DNA from: JBOCEF01 sp050586345
GTDB lineage: Bacteria; Pseudomonadota; Alphaproteobacteria; Rhodobacterales; Rhodobacteraceae
DNA: 64,000 nucleotides
Reading direction: 5' to 3'
NCBI RefSeq assembly: GCF_050586345.1
Contig: NZ_JBOCEF010000001.1
Span: 124,001 to 188,000 of the forward strand
A model generated the notes under the pieces. The model did no database searches and was not told the DNA's origin. It saw only the letters and a list, made by a program, of their open reading frames with translations. How positions within the stretch are numbered: position 1 is the stretch's first letter; each line of letters starts with the position of its first letter. Shown here in pieces: positions 47,140-54,941 of this stretch. The position numbers and the translations under genes are program-made.

Positions 47140-47964
47140 TCAGCGCAGGTCGATCCGCCCGACGGCGTATCCCAGCGGCCACTCGACCAGCATCCGCACC
47201 GGCGCGATCCCGCCGCCGAGCGCCTCGGGCAGGGGGCCGAACCAGATGTCCCGGGTCACGTCCTCTTCGTCCTGGTCCCAGCCGTCATCCTCGATCTTGA
47301 AGCCGCCGATGCGCTGGATCGCCATGCGGCAGCGGCGGGCGAGGCCGGACCAGGTCCAGGAGCGGTCGGCCTCCAGCGCCTCCTCGCCCATGTCCGAGAG
47401 GGTGACGTGGAAGGCGGTGCGGCCGGTGAAGACGGGGTGCGAGACGGCGCAGCCCTCGCCCCGTTCGACCTGGCGCATGGCGCGGAGGATCGGGAAGGTC
47501 GGGTCGACGGCGTCGTCGAGCGCGCCGGGGGGGATGGGCGTGCGCGGCTCGTCCTCGTCCTCGGGGGCGACCAGCGTCTCGGCCTGCGGGGGGCCGTCGC
47601 CGAAGCGCACCCGGCGGGCGCTGCGCTTGTCGTCCCATGTGGCGCGGGTGGTGAATTCCTCGGGGCCCGCGGGGCCGTGCAGGGCGGTCTGCTCGGCCTC
47701 GAAATCGGCGAAGAGCGACAGGAGCCCGGTGCTGCGGGCCTCGGCGGCCAGGGTGGTGCGCCCGGCGCGTTCGGTGATGCGGAACTCGATCTCGGCCAGC
47801 GCGGCGGGGCCCCAGTCGACGGCGTAGCGCAGGGCGCGGCTGCGGGTCTCGGCGTCTTCAGCCCCGGCGGCGGCCCCGGCGGCGGGGCGGGGCGCCGGGA
47901 CGGCCGTCTGGGCCGCCGCGGGGGCGGGGACGGCGAGGAGGAGGGAGAGGGCAAGCGCGCGCAT
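47140..47964 (-). CDS. DUF3108 domain periplasmic protein
   Basis: A 274-residue protein with a signal peptide (MRALALSLLLAVPAPAAAQ) and a beta-rich DUF3108-like body (RYAVDWGPAALAEIEFRI, GRIDLR at the end). The family is predicted to be an outer-membrane-associated or periplasmic protein of unknown role. ATG 47964 was preferred to an in-frame TTG six bases earlier. Confidence 0.8.
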   Translation of the reverse strand: MRALALSLLLAVPAPAAAQTAVPAPRPAAGAAAGAEDAETRSRALRYAVDWGPAALAEIEFRITERAGRTTLAAEARSTGLLSLFADFEAEQTALHGPAGPEEFTTRATWDDKRSARRVRFGDGPPQAETLVAPEDEDEPRTPIPPGALDDAVDPTFPILRAMRQVERGEGCAVSHPVFTGRTAFHVTLSDMGEEALEADRSWTWSGLARRCRMAIQRIGGFKIEDDGWDQDEEDVTRDIWFGPLPEALGGGIAPVRMLVEWPLGYAVGRIDLR

Positions 47965-47990
47965 GGCCAAGTAGATCGCCCATTCGCGCC

Positions 47991-48023
47991 AAAAGGAAAG
48001 GGCGCGCCGCCCGGCGCGCCCTT
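47991..48023 (-). terminator. Terminator of ilvE
   Basis: Minus strand: perfect 11-bp stem AAGGGCGCGCC (48023-48013) with 48008-47998, loop GGGC, then TCCTTTTGG. It is 44 bp past the ilvE stop. Confidence 0.8.
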
Positions 48024-48066
48024 CGATTTTACGTGATCGGCGCGACGAGGCGCGATCCGGAGGGGC

Positions 48067-48978
48067 TCAGGCCACCGCCTCTTCCATCGGCGTCGGCGTC
48101 TCTTCCAGGCGGCCGCGGACCAGTTTCTCATAGTCCGAGGCGATGGCGAGGGTCAGCGCGCCCACGGTGAAGGTATGCGGGCCGATCTGCCCCACCGGGG
48201 TGATCTCGGCCGCGCTGCCGGTCAGCCAGCACTGCTCGAACCCGTCCAGCTCCTCGGGCATGATGTGCCGCTCATGCACCTTGATGCCGCGGCGGGCCAG
48301 CAGCTCCAGCGTGGTGCGGCGGGTCAGGCCGCTCAGGAAGCAGTCGGCCAGCGGGGTGTGCACCTCGCCGTCCTTCACGAAGAAGATGTTGGCGCCGGTC
48401 GCCTCGGCGACATAGCCGCGGTAATCCATCATCAGCGCGTCCGAGCAGCCCTTCGCCTCGGCGGCGTGCTTGGACATGGTGCAGATCATGTAGAGGCCCG
48501 AGGCCTTCGCCTTGGACGGGATCGTCGCCGGGTCGGGGCGCTTCCACTTCGAGATGTCGAGCTTGGCGCCCTTGGTCTTGGCGTCGCCGTAATAGGCGCC
48601 CCATTCCCACACGGCGATCGCCAGGTGGACGGGGTTCTTCGACGACGCGACGCCCATGTCCTCGCCCGAGCCGCGCCACATGAAGGCGCGGACATAGGCG
48701 TCCTTGAAGCCCGAGGCGGCGAGGGTCGCCTCCTTGGCGGCCTCGATCTCGTCCACCGTCCAGCGCGACGGGATGTCGAGCAGCCGGGCGGAGTTCAGCA
48801 GGCGTTCGGAATGGTCGCGGGACAGGAAGATCTTGCCCTCGTAGGCGCGCTCGCCCTCGAAGACGCAGGACGCGTAGTGCAGCGCGTGGGTCAGTACGTG
48901 CACCTTGGCCTCGCGCCAGGGGATCATCTCGCCATCCATCCAGATGACGCCGTCGCGATCGTCGTAGGAGCCGGCCAT
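48067..48978 (-). CDS. ilvE: Branched-chain amino acid aminotransferase
   Basis: A 303-residue fold-type-IV PLP transaminase making Leu, Ile and Val from their 2-oxo acids with glutamate. HALHYASCVFEGERAYEGKI and the Schiff-base Lys158 in PSKAKASGLY, EATGANIFFV, and FLSGLTRRTTLEL match IlvE. AAGGA lies a few bases before ATG 48978. It has a leader of about 115 nt with three hairpins. Confidence 0.94.
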   Translation of the reverse strand: MAGSYDDRDGVIWMDGEMIPWREAKVHVLTHALHYASCVFEGERAYEGKIFLSRDHSERLLNSARLLDIPSRWTVDEIEAAKEATLAASGFKDAYVRAFMWRGSGEDMGVASSKNPVHLAIAVWEWGAYYGDAKTKGAKLDISKWKRPDPATIPSKAKASGLYMICTMSKHAAEAKGCSDALMMDYRGYVAEATGANIFFVKDGEVHTPLADCFLSGLTRRTTLELLARRGIKVHERHIMPEELDGFEQCWLTGSAAEITPVGQIGPHTFTVGALTLAIASDYEKLVRGRLEETPTPMEEAVA

Positions 48979-49293
48979 GGCTTGGTCCTTCCCAATTCGC
49001 GCCCGCCTCTCGTCCGGGCGGGCTGTCTCGGTGTCTGATTTTCGGGAAATGTCCCGAATTGCTGCGCTGCGGAAAGAATCTTTCTTCCGCCGCGGGACCC
49101 GGGATACGCTCGGCGGGATATAATGTCAACAAGGCTGACGTAATCGCCGGCGCCGCTTGGTGGAAAGCCCGCCTGCGCCCTGCGCGCGGGGCTGCGGCCG
49201 CGGAAGGCTTGGAACGTCAGCGTTCCTTCCCTACACTGCGCGCGCGGGATCCGGCGAGGGGGTCGTCCGCGAAAACACGGAAGGAACAGGGGC
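48979..49293 (-). promoter_or_regulatory. ilvE promoter and structured leader
   Basis: Minus-strand promoter TTGACA (49128-49123), 17 bases, TATCCC (49106-49101). The leader then holds dyads GAAAGA-N-TCTTTC (49084-49072), TTCGGGA-N4-TCCCGAA (49058-49041) and GCCCGCC/GGCGGGC (about 49023-49001). These could be an attenuator or regulator site. A TATAAT (49119-49124) on the plus strand lies in the same DNA and could serve the divergent gene, although no matching -35 is visible. Confidence 0.5.
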
Positions 49294-49725
49294 TTGGCCG
49301 GACCGGAAGACATGCCGCTCGACGATGCGCTGGAGGCGCTCTCGGGGGCCGGGCTGCTTGCGCTGCGCTATGACGCGATGGGCGCGGCGCTGGAGATCGA
49401 CCTCTTGCCTGACGCAGCGGCAAGCGGCAATGCGCAGGGCGCATGGCGGCTGCGGCTGACCGGCGTCACGGCGCTGCACGTGTCGGGAGAGAATCGGGGC
49501 GGCGCGCGGCCGGTGATCTACGGCGCGGCGGTGTTCGAGAAGGGCGGCAAGCCGAAGGGCTGGCGGGCCGAGGCGCTGGAGGACGCGATGGACCTGCTGG
49601 GCTGCGACGCGCCCGGGGCGGCCTTCGCGGGGGGCGCGCGGCTCTTCGTGCTCGACCCCGAGGACGGCGCGCCGCTGGTGGCGGTGCAGTTCGCCGGGCT
49701 GTCGCTGACGGCGGAGGGGGCCTGA
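49294..49725 (+). CDS. Hypothetical protein upstream of petP (TTG start)
   Basis: A 143-residue soluble acidic protein starting MAGPEDMPLDDALEALSGAG, with no signal peptide or membrane helix. No known domain is recognised. AAGGA (49281-49285) lies eight bases before TTG 49294; ATG 49312 is an alternative but its purine run is only two bases away. Its stop overlaps the petP start by one base, so it is probably translated in the same operon. Confidence 0.65.
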   Translation: MAGPEDMPLDDALEALSGAGLLALRYDAMGAALEIDLLPDAAASGNAQGAWRLRLTGVTALHVSGENRGGARPVIYGAAVFEKGGKPKGWRAEALEDAMDLLGCDAPGAAFAGGARLFVLDPEDGAPLVAVQFAGLSLTAEGA

Positions 49726-50297
49726 TGGGCGGCGCGGGCGAGGGCAAGGACGGCGCGGCCCGGCGCCTGCACGCGGCGCTGCTGAACCGCGGCGAGGACC
49801 GGCTGTTCCTGACCGACGACCAGCTGCGCCAGGGCGTGGAGCTGATGTTCTTCGCCTACAAGGAGATGGTCGGCGACGCGGACCGGATCCTGGACGAGCG
49901 CGCCTATGGCCGCGCCCACCACCGCTGCCTGCACTTCATCTCCCGCCGCCAGGGCCTGTCGGTGGCGGAATTGCTGGAGATCCTCGGCGTCACCAAGCAG
50001 TCGCTGAACCGCGTGCTGCGCCAGCTGGTCGAGGACGGGCTGGTGTCCTCCTCGGTCGGCGCAGTGGACCGCCGCCAGCGCCTGCTGCGCCTGACGGCCG
50101 AGGGCGAGGCGCTTGTCCGGCGCCTCTCGGACGCGCAGAATGCCCGCATGAGACGGGTTTACCTCGAATCCGGCCCCGAGGCGGTGCGCGGCTTCCGCAC
50201 CGTGCTGGCCGGGATGATCGATGAAGAGCGGCGCGAGGCCGTGCTCGACCTGGTGCTGTCGGGCGCGGCGCCCGAGGCCGGGCGGGGCGAGGGATGA
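49725..50297 (+). CDS. petP: MarR family transcriptional regulator (PetP-like)
   Basis: A 190-residue protein. FLTDDQLRQGVELMFFAYKE is the dimer helix; a winged helix-turn-helix covers about 60-130 (LSVAELLEILGVTKQSLNRV, wing DRRQRLLRLT). A MarR protein translationally coupled to an OmpR response regulator matches petP-petR of Rhodobacter capsulatus, where petR is needed for cytochrome bc1 expression. The petABC genes are not in this window. Overlaps its neighbours by one and four bases. Confidence 0.83.
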   Translation: MGGAGEGKDGAARRLHAALLNRGEDRLFLTDDQLRQGVELMFFAYKEMVGDADRILDERAYGRAHHRCLHFISRRQGLSVAELLEILGVTKQSLNRVLRQLVEDGLVSSSVGAVDRRQRLLRLTAEGEALVRRLSDAQNARMRRVYLESGPEAVRGFRTVLAGMIDEERREAVLDLVLSGAAPEAGRGEG

Positions 50298-51034
50298 GCG
50301 TGGTGGAGGAGGCCGGTTCGGGCGCGCCCGAGCTGCTGGCGGCCGAGGAGGCGGCTTGCCACCTTCTCGTCGTGGACGACGATGACGGCATCCGCAAGCT
50401 GCTGGCGCGGTATCTCGCGCGCGAGGGGTTCCTGGTGACCTCGGCCCGCGACGCGGCCCATGCGCGGCGGCTGCTGGAGGGGCTGTCCTTCGACCTGTTG
50501 ATCGTCGACGTGATGATGCCGGGCGAGGACGGGCTGAGCCTGGTATCCTCGCTGCGGCCCACGCTGGAGTCTCCGGTGCTGCTGCTGACGGCGCGGGGCG
50601 AGGCCGAGGACCGGATCGCGGGGCTCGAGGCCGGGGCGGATGATTACCTCGCCAAGCCCTTCGAGCCGCGCGAGCTCTTGCTGCGGATCAACGCCATCCT
50701 GCGCCGCGCCCGGCCCGCGCCCGCGCCCGAGGCCGCGCCGCCGCGCACGCTGATGCTGGGCGAGGTGCGCTATGACGTGAACCGCGGCGAGCTGTGGCGG
50801 GGGGATGAGCCGATCCGGCTGACCACCACCGAGGCGGCGCTGATGAAGGTCTTCGCCGCGCGCCCGCATGAGCCCGTCGACCGGGGCACCCTGCTGGGCG
50901 AGATGGACGACGCGCAGGAGCGCGCCGTGGACGTGCAGGTCACCCGCCTGCGCCGCAAGATCGAGGCGGACCCGAAGAACCCGCGCTACCTGCAGACGGT
51001 GCGCGGGGCGGGCTACATGCTGACGCCGGACTGA
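50294..51034 (+). CDS. petR: OmpR-family response regulator (PetR-like)
   Basis: A 246-residue two-domain regulator. Receiver: acidic pocket VVDDDD (27-31), phospho-acceptor Asp72 in LLIVDVMMPG, Thr in LLLTA, and Lys121 in AKPF. The C-terminal OmpR winged helix has RLTTTEAALMKVF and VDVQVTRLRRKIE. No sensor kinase gene is adjacent. Overlaps petP by four bases (ATGA). Confidence 0.85.
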   Translation: MSVVEEAGSGAPELLAAEEAACHLLVVDDDDGIRKLLARYLAREGFLVTSARDAAHARRLLEGLSFDLLIVDVMMPGEDGLSLVSSLRPTLESPVLLLTARGEAEDRIAGLEAGADDYLAKPFEPRELLLRINAILRRARPAPAPEAAPPRTLMLGEVRYDVNRGELWRGDEPIRLTTTEAALMKVFAARPHEPVDRGTLLGEMDDAQERAVDVQVTRLRRKIEADPKNPRYLQTVRGAGYMLTPD

Positions 51035-51039
51035 GGCCC

Positions 51040-51474
51040 ATGTGTTTTGAGCGAGACATCTATGCGTTCTTCGTGAAGTTCGCCAAATTTGAGAGCGCGT
51101 TGAAATCTCAGGGATATTGCCGTGAATTGCCCCGTGGAAACGCCGCTCCTCACTGGAGAAGGTTCAAAACCCAGATCTCCGAAGTAGATTTTCCCAGGGG
51201 GTCGGCTTCGTTTGAGCTGCTGGCAGCGAAGCCGAAGCAGCAGATGTTTGTTGACGCGAAAGTTCCGCCCGTATTTGAGGAGTTCGACCCGGACGGTACG
51301 ACCGCGGACAAGGTGGTCGATACTGTGAAGTTGGTCAGGAACAACCTTTTCCACGGTGGCAAGCATGACGGCGGTGAGTGGGATGACCCGGACCGTGTTC
51401 TCCTTTTGGCTAGGCTTGGAGCCGCCGTTCTCGATGAGTTGGCTCAAGCCGGAGGCCTTCAGCTCGAGGGCTGA
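51040..51474 (+). CDS. HEPN-like protein, base composition unlike its neighbours
   Basis: A 144-residue protein, largely helical. Residues 100-105 read RNNLFH, matching the RNxxxH motif of HEPN domains, followed by GGKHDGGEWDDPDR and a helical end. HEPN proteins are often RNases in toxin-antitoxin, abortive infection or CRISPR systems, although some are inactive. No nucleotidyltransferase or antitoxin partner is adjacent. Its codons are clearly AT-richer than the surrounding genes, and the following 100 bp contain AATTAATTAAAAAAAG, suggesting acquisition. It begins five bases after petR, with GAGG three bases before the ATG. Confidence 0.65.
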   Translation: MCFERDIYAFFVKFAKFESALKSQGYCRELPRGNAAPHWRRFKTQISEVDFPRGSASFELLAAKPKQQMFVDAKVPPVFEEFDPDGTTADKVVDTVKLVRNNLFHGGKHDGGEWDDPDRVLLLARLGAAVLDELAQAGGLQLEG

Positions 51475-51685
51475 TCTTCTCGGACGCACTGCGCTACGGG
51501 CACCGCCACAGCCCTCGCTCCCTTCCGCGGCGCAGCAAAATTAATTAAAAAAAGCTTGGCAGGCGCCGGATTCGCCCCCACCATATTTAGTGAGGGAGCG
51601 GCAAGACTCCCCCGAACATAGGCATCCTCTCCGCCCGTTGCGGGGCCCGCTCCGCCGGGCCCGAGCATATGAGGAGCGTTGAGGC
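51475..51685 (+). promoter_or_regulatory. AT-rich gap and ybjN leader
   Basis: The part at 51535-51600 is the most AT-rich DNA nearby and may hold the promoter of the following gene (for example CATATTTAG near 51582). A hairpin GGGCCCG (51643-51649) with CGGGCCC (51656-51662) lies in the leader just before the ribosome site. Confidence 0.35.
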
Positions 51686-52189
51686 ATGGCGGCTCTCGAA
51701 ACCCATCTCTCCACGACCGACTTCCATCCCATCGACCTGGTCCAGCACCTGGCCGACTCCCGCGACTGGGAGTTCGACCGGATCGGCGACGACCGCATCG
51801 CGCTGGCGGTGGACGGGGCGTGGCGGACCTATGCGCTGTCCCTGTCCTGGTCGGGCGCGGACGACACGCTGCGGCTGCTGTGCTCGTTCGACATGGACCC
51901 GCCCGAGGCGGCGCGGGACGCGCTGCGCCACGTCATGGACCTGGCGAACGAGCGGGTCTGGACCGGCGCCTTCTGCCTCTGGCCCGAGGAAAAGCTGATG
52001 GTCTGGCGCTATGGTCTGACCCTGGCGGGCGGCGGCGCGGCCTGCGCCGGGCAGATCGACGCGATGATGCATGACGCGGTCACGGCCTGCGAGCGGTTCT
52101 ACCCCGCCTTCCAGCTGACCGCCTTCGACGCGGCCGAGCCGGAAGCGGCGATGGAACTGGCGATCCTCGACGCGTTCGGGCGCGCCTGA
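51686..52189 (+). CDS. YbjN domain-containing protein
   Basis: A 167-residue soluble protein resembling YbjN (DFHPIDLVQHLADSRDWEFD, GAWRTYALSLSWSG, ANERVWTGAFCLWPEEKLMV), a family with a type III secretion chaperone-like fold. In enterobacteria YbjN is a stress/motility regulator; its role here is unknown. GAGG precedes ATG 51686. proC follows on the same strand. Confidence 0.82.
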   Translation: MAALETHLSTTDFHPIDLVQHLADSRDWEFDRIGDDRIALAVDGAWRTYALSLSWSGADDTLRLLCSFDMDPPEAARDALRHVMDLANERVWTGAFCLWPEEKLMVWRYGLTLAGGGAACAGQIDAMMHDAVTACERFYPAFQLTAFDAAEPEAAMELAILDAFGRA

Positions 52190-52338
52190 GCGGCTTCGCG
52201 CGCGGCCGGGCGCGTCCCGGCTGCGCCCCGCGCCCGGGATCGTGCGTTTCCGCGCGCCCGCGCATCCCCGCGCGCCTTTCCATCCCCGACCCGCTCGCGT
52301 AGCTTCCCCCCGTAAAACAGGGCAAGGGAGCCGAGGCG

Positions 52339-53166
52339 ATGCAGGACATCATGGCGAAACTGGCCGAGGGCGGCGTGGCGCTGCTCGGCTGCGGGAAGAT
52401 GGGCGGCGCGATGCTCGACGGCTGGATCGAGGCCGGGCTGCCGCCCGCCTCGGTCACCGTGTTCGACACCCATCCCTCGCCGCGCGTGCAGGAGCTGGCG
52501 GCGCAGGGCCTGACCCTCAACCCCGAAGCCGCGCCGAGCCCGGCGGTCTGCATCCTCTCGGTCAAGCCGCAGTTCATGACCGAGGCGCTGGCGCAGGTCG
52601 CGCCCATGGCGGCCTCGGGCACGCTGTTCGTGTCCGTCGCCGCGGGGCTGACGCTGGACTACTTCGCCGCGCAGCTCGGGGCCGAGGCGAAGGTCATCCG
52701 CACCATGCCCAACACTCCCGCCGCCGTGGGCAAGGGAGTCACCGCCATCTACGCGCCCGCGGGCGTGGGCGAGGCGGGCGCAGAGATCGCCGAGGCGCTG
52801 CTGTCGGCCGTGGGCCAGACCGTGCGGCTGGAATCCGAGGACCAGATCGACGCGGTCACCGGCGTCTCCGGCTCCGGTCCCGCCTATGTGTTCCACATGA
52901 TCGAGGCGCTGGCCGCGGCGGGCGAGGCCGAGGGGCTGGCCCCGGAGTTGGCCATGACCCTCGCGCGGGCGACCGTGATCGGCGCCGGCGCCCTGGCCGC
53001 CGGGTCGGACGAGAGCGCGGCGCAGCTGCGGATCAACGTGACCTCGCCCGGCGGGACCACCCAGGCCGGGTTGGCGCAGCTGATGGACCCCGAGTCGGGC
53101 CTGCCGCCGCTGATGAAGCGCACCGTGGCGGCCGCCGCGGGCCGCTCGCGCGAGCTTGCGGGCTGA
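52339..53166 (+). CDS. proC: Pyrroline-5-carboxylate reductase
   Basis: A 275-residue enzyme for the last step of proline synthesis. Rossmann motif LLGCGKMGGAML (15-26), PNTPAAVGKGVTAIYAP, and the signature in the C-terminal helical domain GVSGSGPAYVFHMIEALAAAG with SPGGTTQAGLAQL are all typical. It is followed by a strong terminator. The usual pairing with the YbjN gene upstream suggests co-transcription. Confidence 0.95.
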   Translation: MQDIMAKLAEGGVALLGCGKMGGAMLDGWIEAGLPPASVTVFDTHPSPRVQELAAQGLTLNPEAAPSPAVCILSVKPQFMTEALAQVAPMAASGTLFVSVAAGLTLDYFAAQLGAEAKVIRTMPNTPAAVGKGVTAIYAPAGVGEAGAEIAEALLSAVGQTVRLESEDQIDAVTGVSGSGPAYVFHMIEALAAAGEAEGLAPELAMTLARATVIGAGALAAGSDESAAQLRINVTSPGGTTQAGLAQLMDPESGLPPLMKRTVAAAAGRSRELAG

Positions 53167-53192
53167 TCCATCCCTTCGGAATCTTCGTTATG

Positions 53193-53227
53193 AAACAGGG
53201 CGTTGGGCATCCGGCGCCCTGTTTTTT
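53193..53227 (+). terminator. Terminator of proC
   Basis: A 10-bp stem AAACAGGGCG (53193-53202) with CGCCCTGTTT (53215-53224), a 12-base loop, and six T. The T tract runs into the phaP regulatory palindrome. Confidence 0.9.
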
Positions 53228-53278
53228 GTGCGGCGCACAATGAAATCCGTTGACATCCGTGTTGCGCTGCACAATATT
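53226..53278 (+). promoter_or_regulatory. phaP promoter with two PhaR-like operator sites
   Basis: TTGACA (53250-53255) and AATATT (53273-53278) are 17 bases apart. Site 1 is a perfect palindrome TTGTGC-GGC-GCACAA (53226-53240) just upstream. Site 2, TGTTGCGCTGCACAA (53260-53274), is an imperfect copy inside the spacer. PhaR regulators of polyhydroxybutyrate genes in Paracoccus/Rhodobacter bind TGC/GCA-rich palindromes, so repression by PhaR is inferred. Confidence 0.6.
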
Positions 53279-53377
53279 GGACGCATCAGAGGACGCGGCC
53301 AGCGCGTCCGCCGGAGCGCCGCCCACGCGGCGATGACGCCCGGCCCCACGACGCGACGACCCGAAAGGATCAATCAG

Positions 53378-53839
53378 ATGACCGAAGCCAACTTCTTCGC
53401 CTTCGACCCCGCCAAGTTCTCCGAGCTGTTCAAGTCCGCCGACATGACCAAGTTCTTCGAGGGCGCCAAGGTGCCGGGCTTCGACATGGAAGCCCTGTTC
53501 GCCGCCCAGCAGAAGAACATGGAAGCCCTGGTCGAGGCCAACAAGACCGCCGCCGCCGGCTACCAGGACCTGTTCAAGAAGCAGATGTCCATGATCGACG
53601 AGACCGTCGCCGCGGCCCAGGCGCAGATGTCCGAGCTGAAGATGGACAGCCTGACCGCCGACTCGGCCGCCAAGCAGGGCGAGCTGATGAAGGACGCCTA
53701 TGAGAAGGCCGTCGCCAATCTGACCGAGCTGGCCGAGACCGCCAAGAAGGTCAACGAGGAGGCGCTCGAAATCATCCAGGCCCGCGTGCAGGCCGCCATG
53801 GCCGAGCTCAAAGAGCTGGGCGTGAAGGGCGCCGCCTGA
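53378..53839 (+). CDS. phaP: Phasin family protein
   Basis: A 153-residue all-helical, Ala/Lys/Glu-rich protein without signal peptide, matching the phasin family (FAFDPAKFSELFKSADMTKF, then LFAAQQKNMEALVEANKTAA). Phasins coat polyhydroxyalkanoate granules and control their size. AAAGGA precedes ATG 53378. The promoter carries PhaR-like sites. The enzymes of polymer synthesis are not in the window; the ethylmalonyl-CoA pathway encoded at 23-27 kb uses the same acetoacetyl/crotonyl-CoA pool. Confidence 0.93.
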   Translation: MTEANFFAFDPAKFSELFKSADMTKFFEGAKVPGFDMEALFAAQQKNMEALVEANKTAAAGYQDLFKKQMSMIDETVAAAQAQMSELKMDSLTADSAAKQGELMKDAYEKAVANLTELAETAKKVNEEALEIIQARVQAAMAELKELGVKGAA

Positions 53840-53953
53840 TCCAGACGCCCCCGTCCTTGCCGGGAAGCGCCCCCCCTCCTCCCTGGGGCGCGACCGGCGC
53901 GGCGGGCGGCCATGGGCGATCCTCCCACGCCCCGACGCCGCCCCTGACGGGGA

Positions 53954-53990
53954 GAGGGCCGTCCGCTGCGAAGCGGGCGGCCCTCGCCGT
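53954..53990 (+). terminator. Terminator of phaP
   Basis: A 14-bp stem with one G-T pair (53954-53967 with 53972-53985), loop GCGA, followed by GCCGTTTG. The T tract is short. Confidence 0.65.
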
Positions 53991-54103
53991 TTGCGCCCCC
54001 CGCCGCTTCCCCCCCGCGGCGCGCGGCGCCCCTTGCCAGCGCGGCGCGCGCCTGCTTGGCTCCTCCTTCCCCGCGATCCCCCGCAGGACAGGAGCCCCCG
54101 CGC

Positions 54104-54460
54104 ATGACGACAGACGCCGCCGCCCCGCTGGCGACCATCGACGATTTCCTGAAGCTCGACATCCGGGTCGGCCGCGTCACCCGCGCCGAGCCCTATCCCG
54201 AGGCGCGCAAGCCCGCGATCAAGCTCTGGGTCGATTACGGCGGCGAGATCGGGGTGAAGCGCAGCTCGGCGCAGATCACCGAGCATTATTCCCCGGACGA
54301 GCTGGTCGGCCGCCAGGTGCTGGGCGTCGTCAACTTCCCGCCCCGCCAGATCGGCAAGTTCATGTCCGAGGCGCTGGTGCTCGGCGTCCCGGACGAGGAC
54401 GGCGCGGTGGTGCTGATCCGCCCCGACCTCGGCGTTCCCGTCGGCGGGCGGCTGTTCTGA
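54104..54460 (+). CDS. CsaA/YgjH-type tRNA-binding protein
   Basis: A 118-residue OB-fold protein. FLKLDIRVGRVTRAEPYPEA, KLWVDYGGEIGVKRSSAQIT and VVNFPPRQIGKFMSEALVLG match the EMAP II-like tRNA-binding domain found alone in CsaA. Suggested roles are tRNA binding and chaperone-like help in secretion. ATG 54104 follows AGGAG. Convergent with the 2-TM protein gene. Confidence 0.92.
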   Translation: MTTDAAAPLATIDDFLKLDIRVGRVTRAEPYPEARKPAIKLWVDYGGEIGVKRSSAQITEHYSPDELVGRQVLGVVNFPPRQIGKFMSEALVLGVPDEDGAVVLIRPDLGVPVGGRLF

Positions 54461-54464
54461 GGGC

Positions 54465-54941
54465 CTATTTCCCGCGCCCCGTCGCGGGTTTGAAGGCGAA
54501 TCCCATGTCGAGGCGCTGAAGCTCCTCCACCACTTCGGGCAGCAGCTCATCCGCGCTGCGGCCCGAGAGGAGGACCGTGCGCATCAGCGTCTCCACCGCC
54601 GCCTGGCGCTTCTTGTAGTGGCTGTAGACGGCGAAGCAGAGGGCGGCGAGCGCGGTGACGCTGGTCTGCACCACGGTGGATTCGAGCAGCGTGACCCCCT
54701 CGGACCCCGCCGAGGCGGCGACCACGCTGAAGGCGGGCCAGGCCAGCACGCAGATTCCGGCGAGCAGCGAGAGCCAGAAGAACACCTTGTTGATGAGCGA
54801 GAAGCTGCGCGCCTTGATGTAGAGGTCGAACATCAGGATGCAGCGGTCATCGGCGGCGCCGCCCTCGGGGGCGGCGAATTTCTCGCGCGCGGCGCTCATC
54901 AGGAAAGCGGCGGAGATCTGGGCGGGGTGGTCGAAATCCAT
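54465..54941 (-). CDS. Two-transmembrane protein, possibly SLATT/Pycsar-effector-like
   Basis: A 158-residue protein: N-terminal helix, RCILMFDLYIKARSFSLINK, two transmembrane helices (about 49-72 and 84-104), then a cytoplasmic helix YSHYKKRQAAVETLMRTVLL. The two-TM layout followed by a charged helix resembles 2-TM effector domains (SLATT, DUF5706), but the match is topological only and no nucleotide-cyclase or SLOG partner is adjacent. GGAGG six bases upstream selects ATG 54941 over ATG 54974. Confidence 0.6.
   Translation of the reverse strand: MDFDHPAQISAAFLMSAAREKFAAPEGGAADDRCILMFDLYIKARSFSLINKVFFWLSLLAGICVLAWPAFSVVAASAGSEGVTLLESTVVQTSVTALAALCFAVYSHYKKRQAAVETLMRTVLLSGRSADELLPEVVEELQRLDMGFAFKPATGRGK

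Noticed and set aside
51555..51590. GATTCGCCCCCACCA, resembling a tRNA 3' end that could be an integration scar
   Set aside because: No matching T stem or acceptor stem, and no second copy or integrase nearby.
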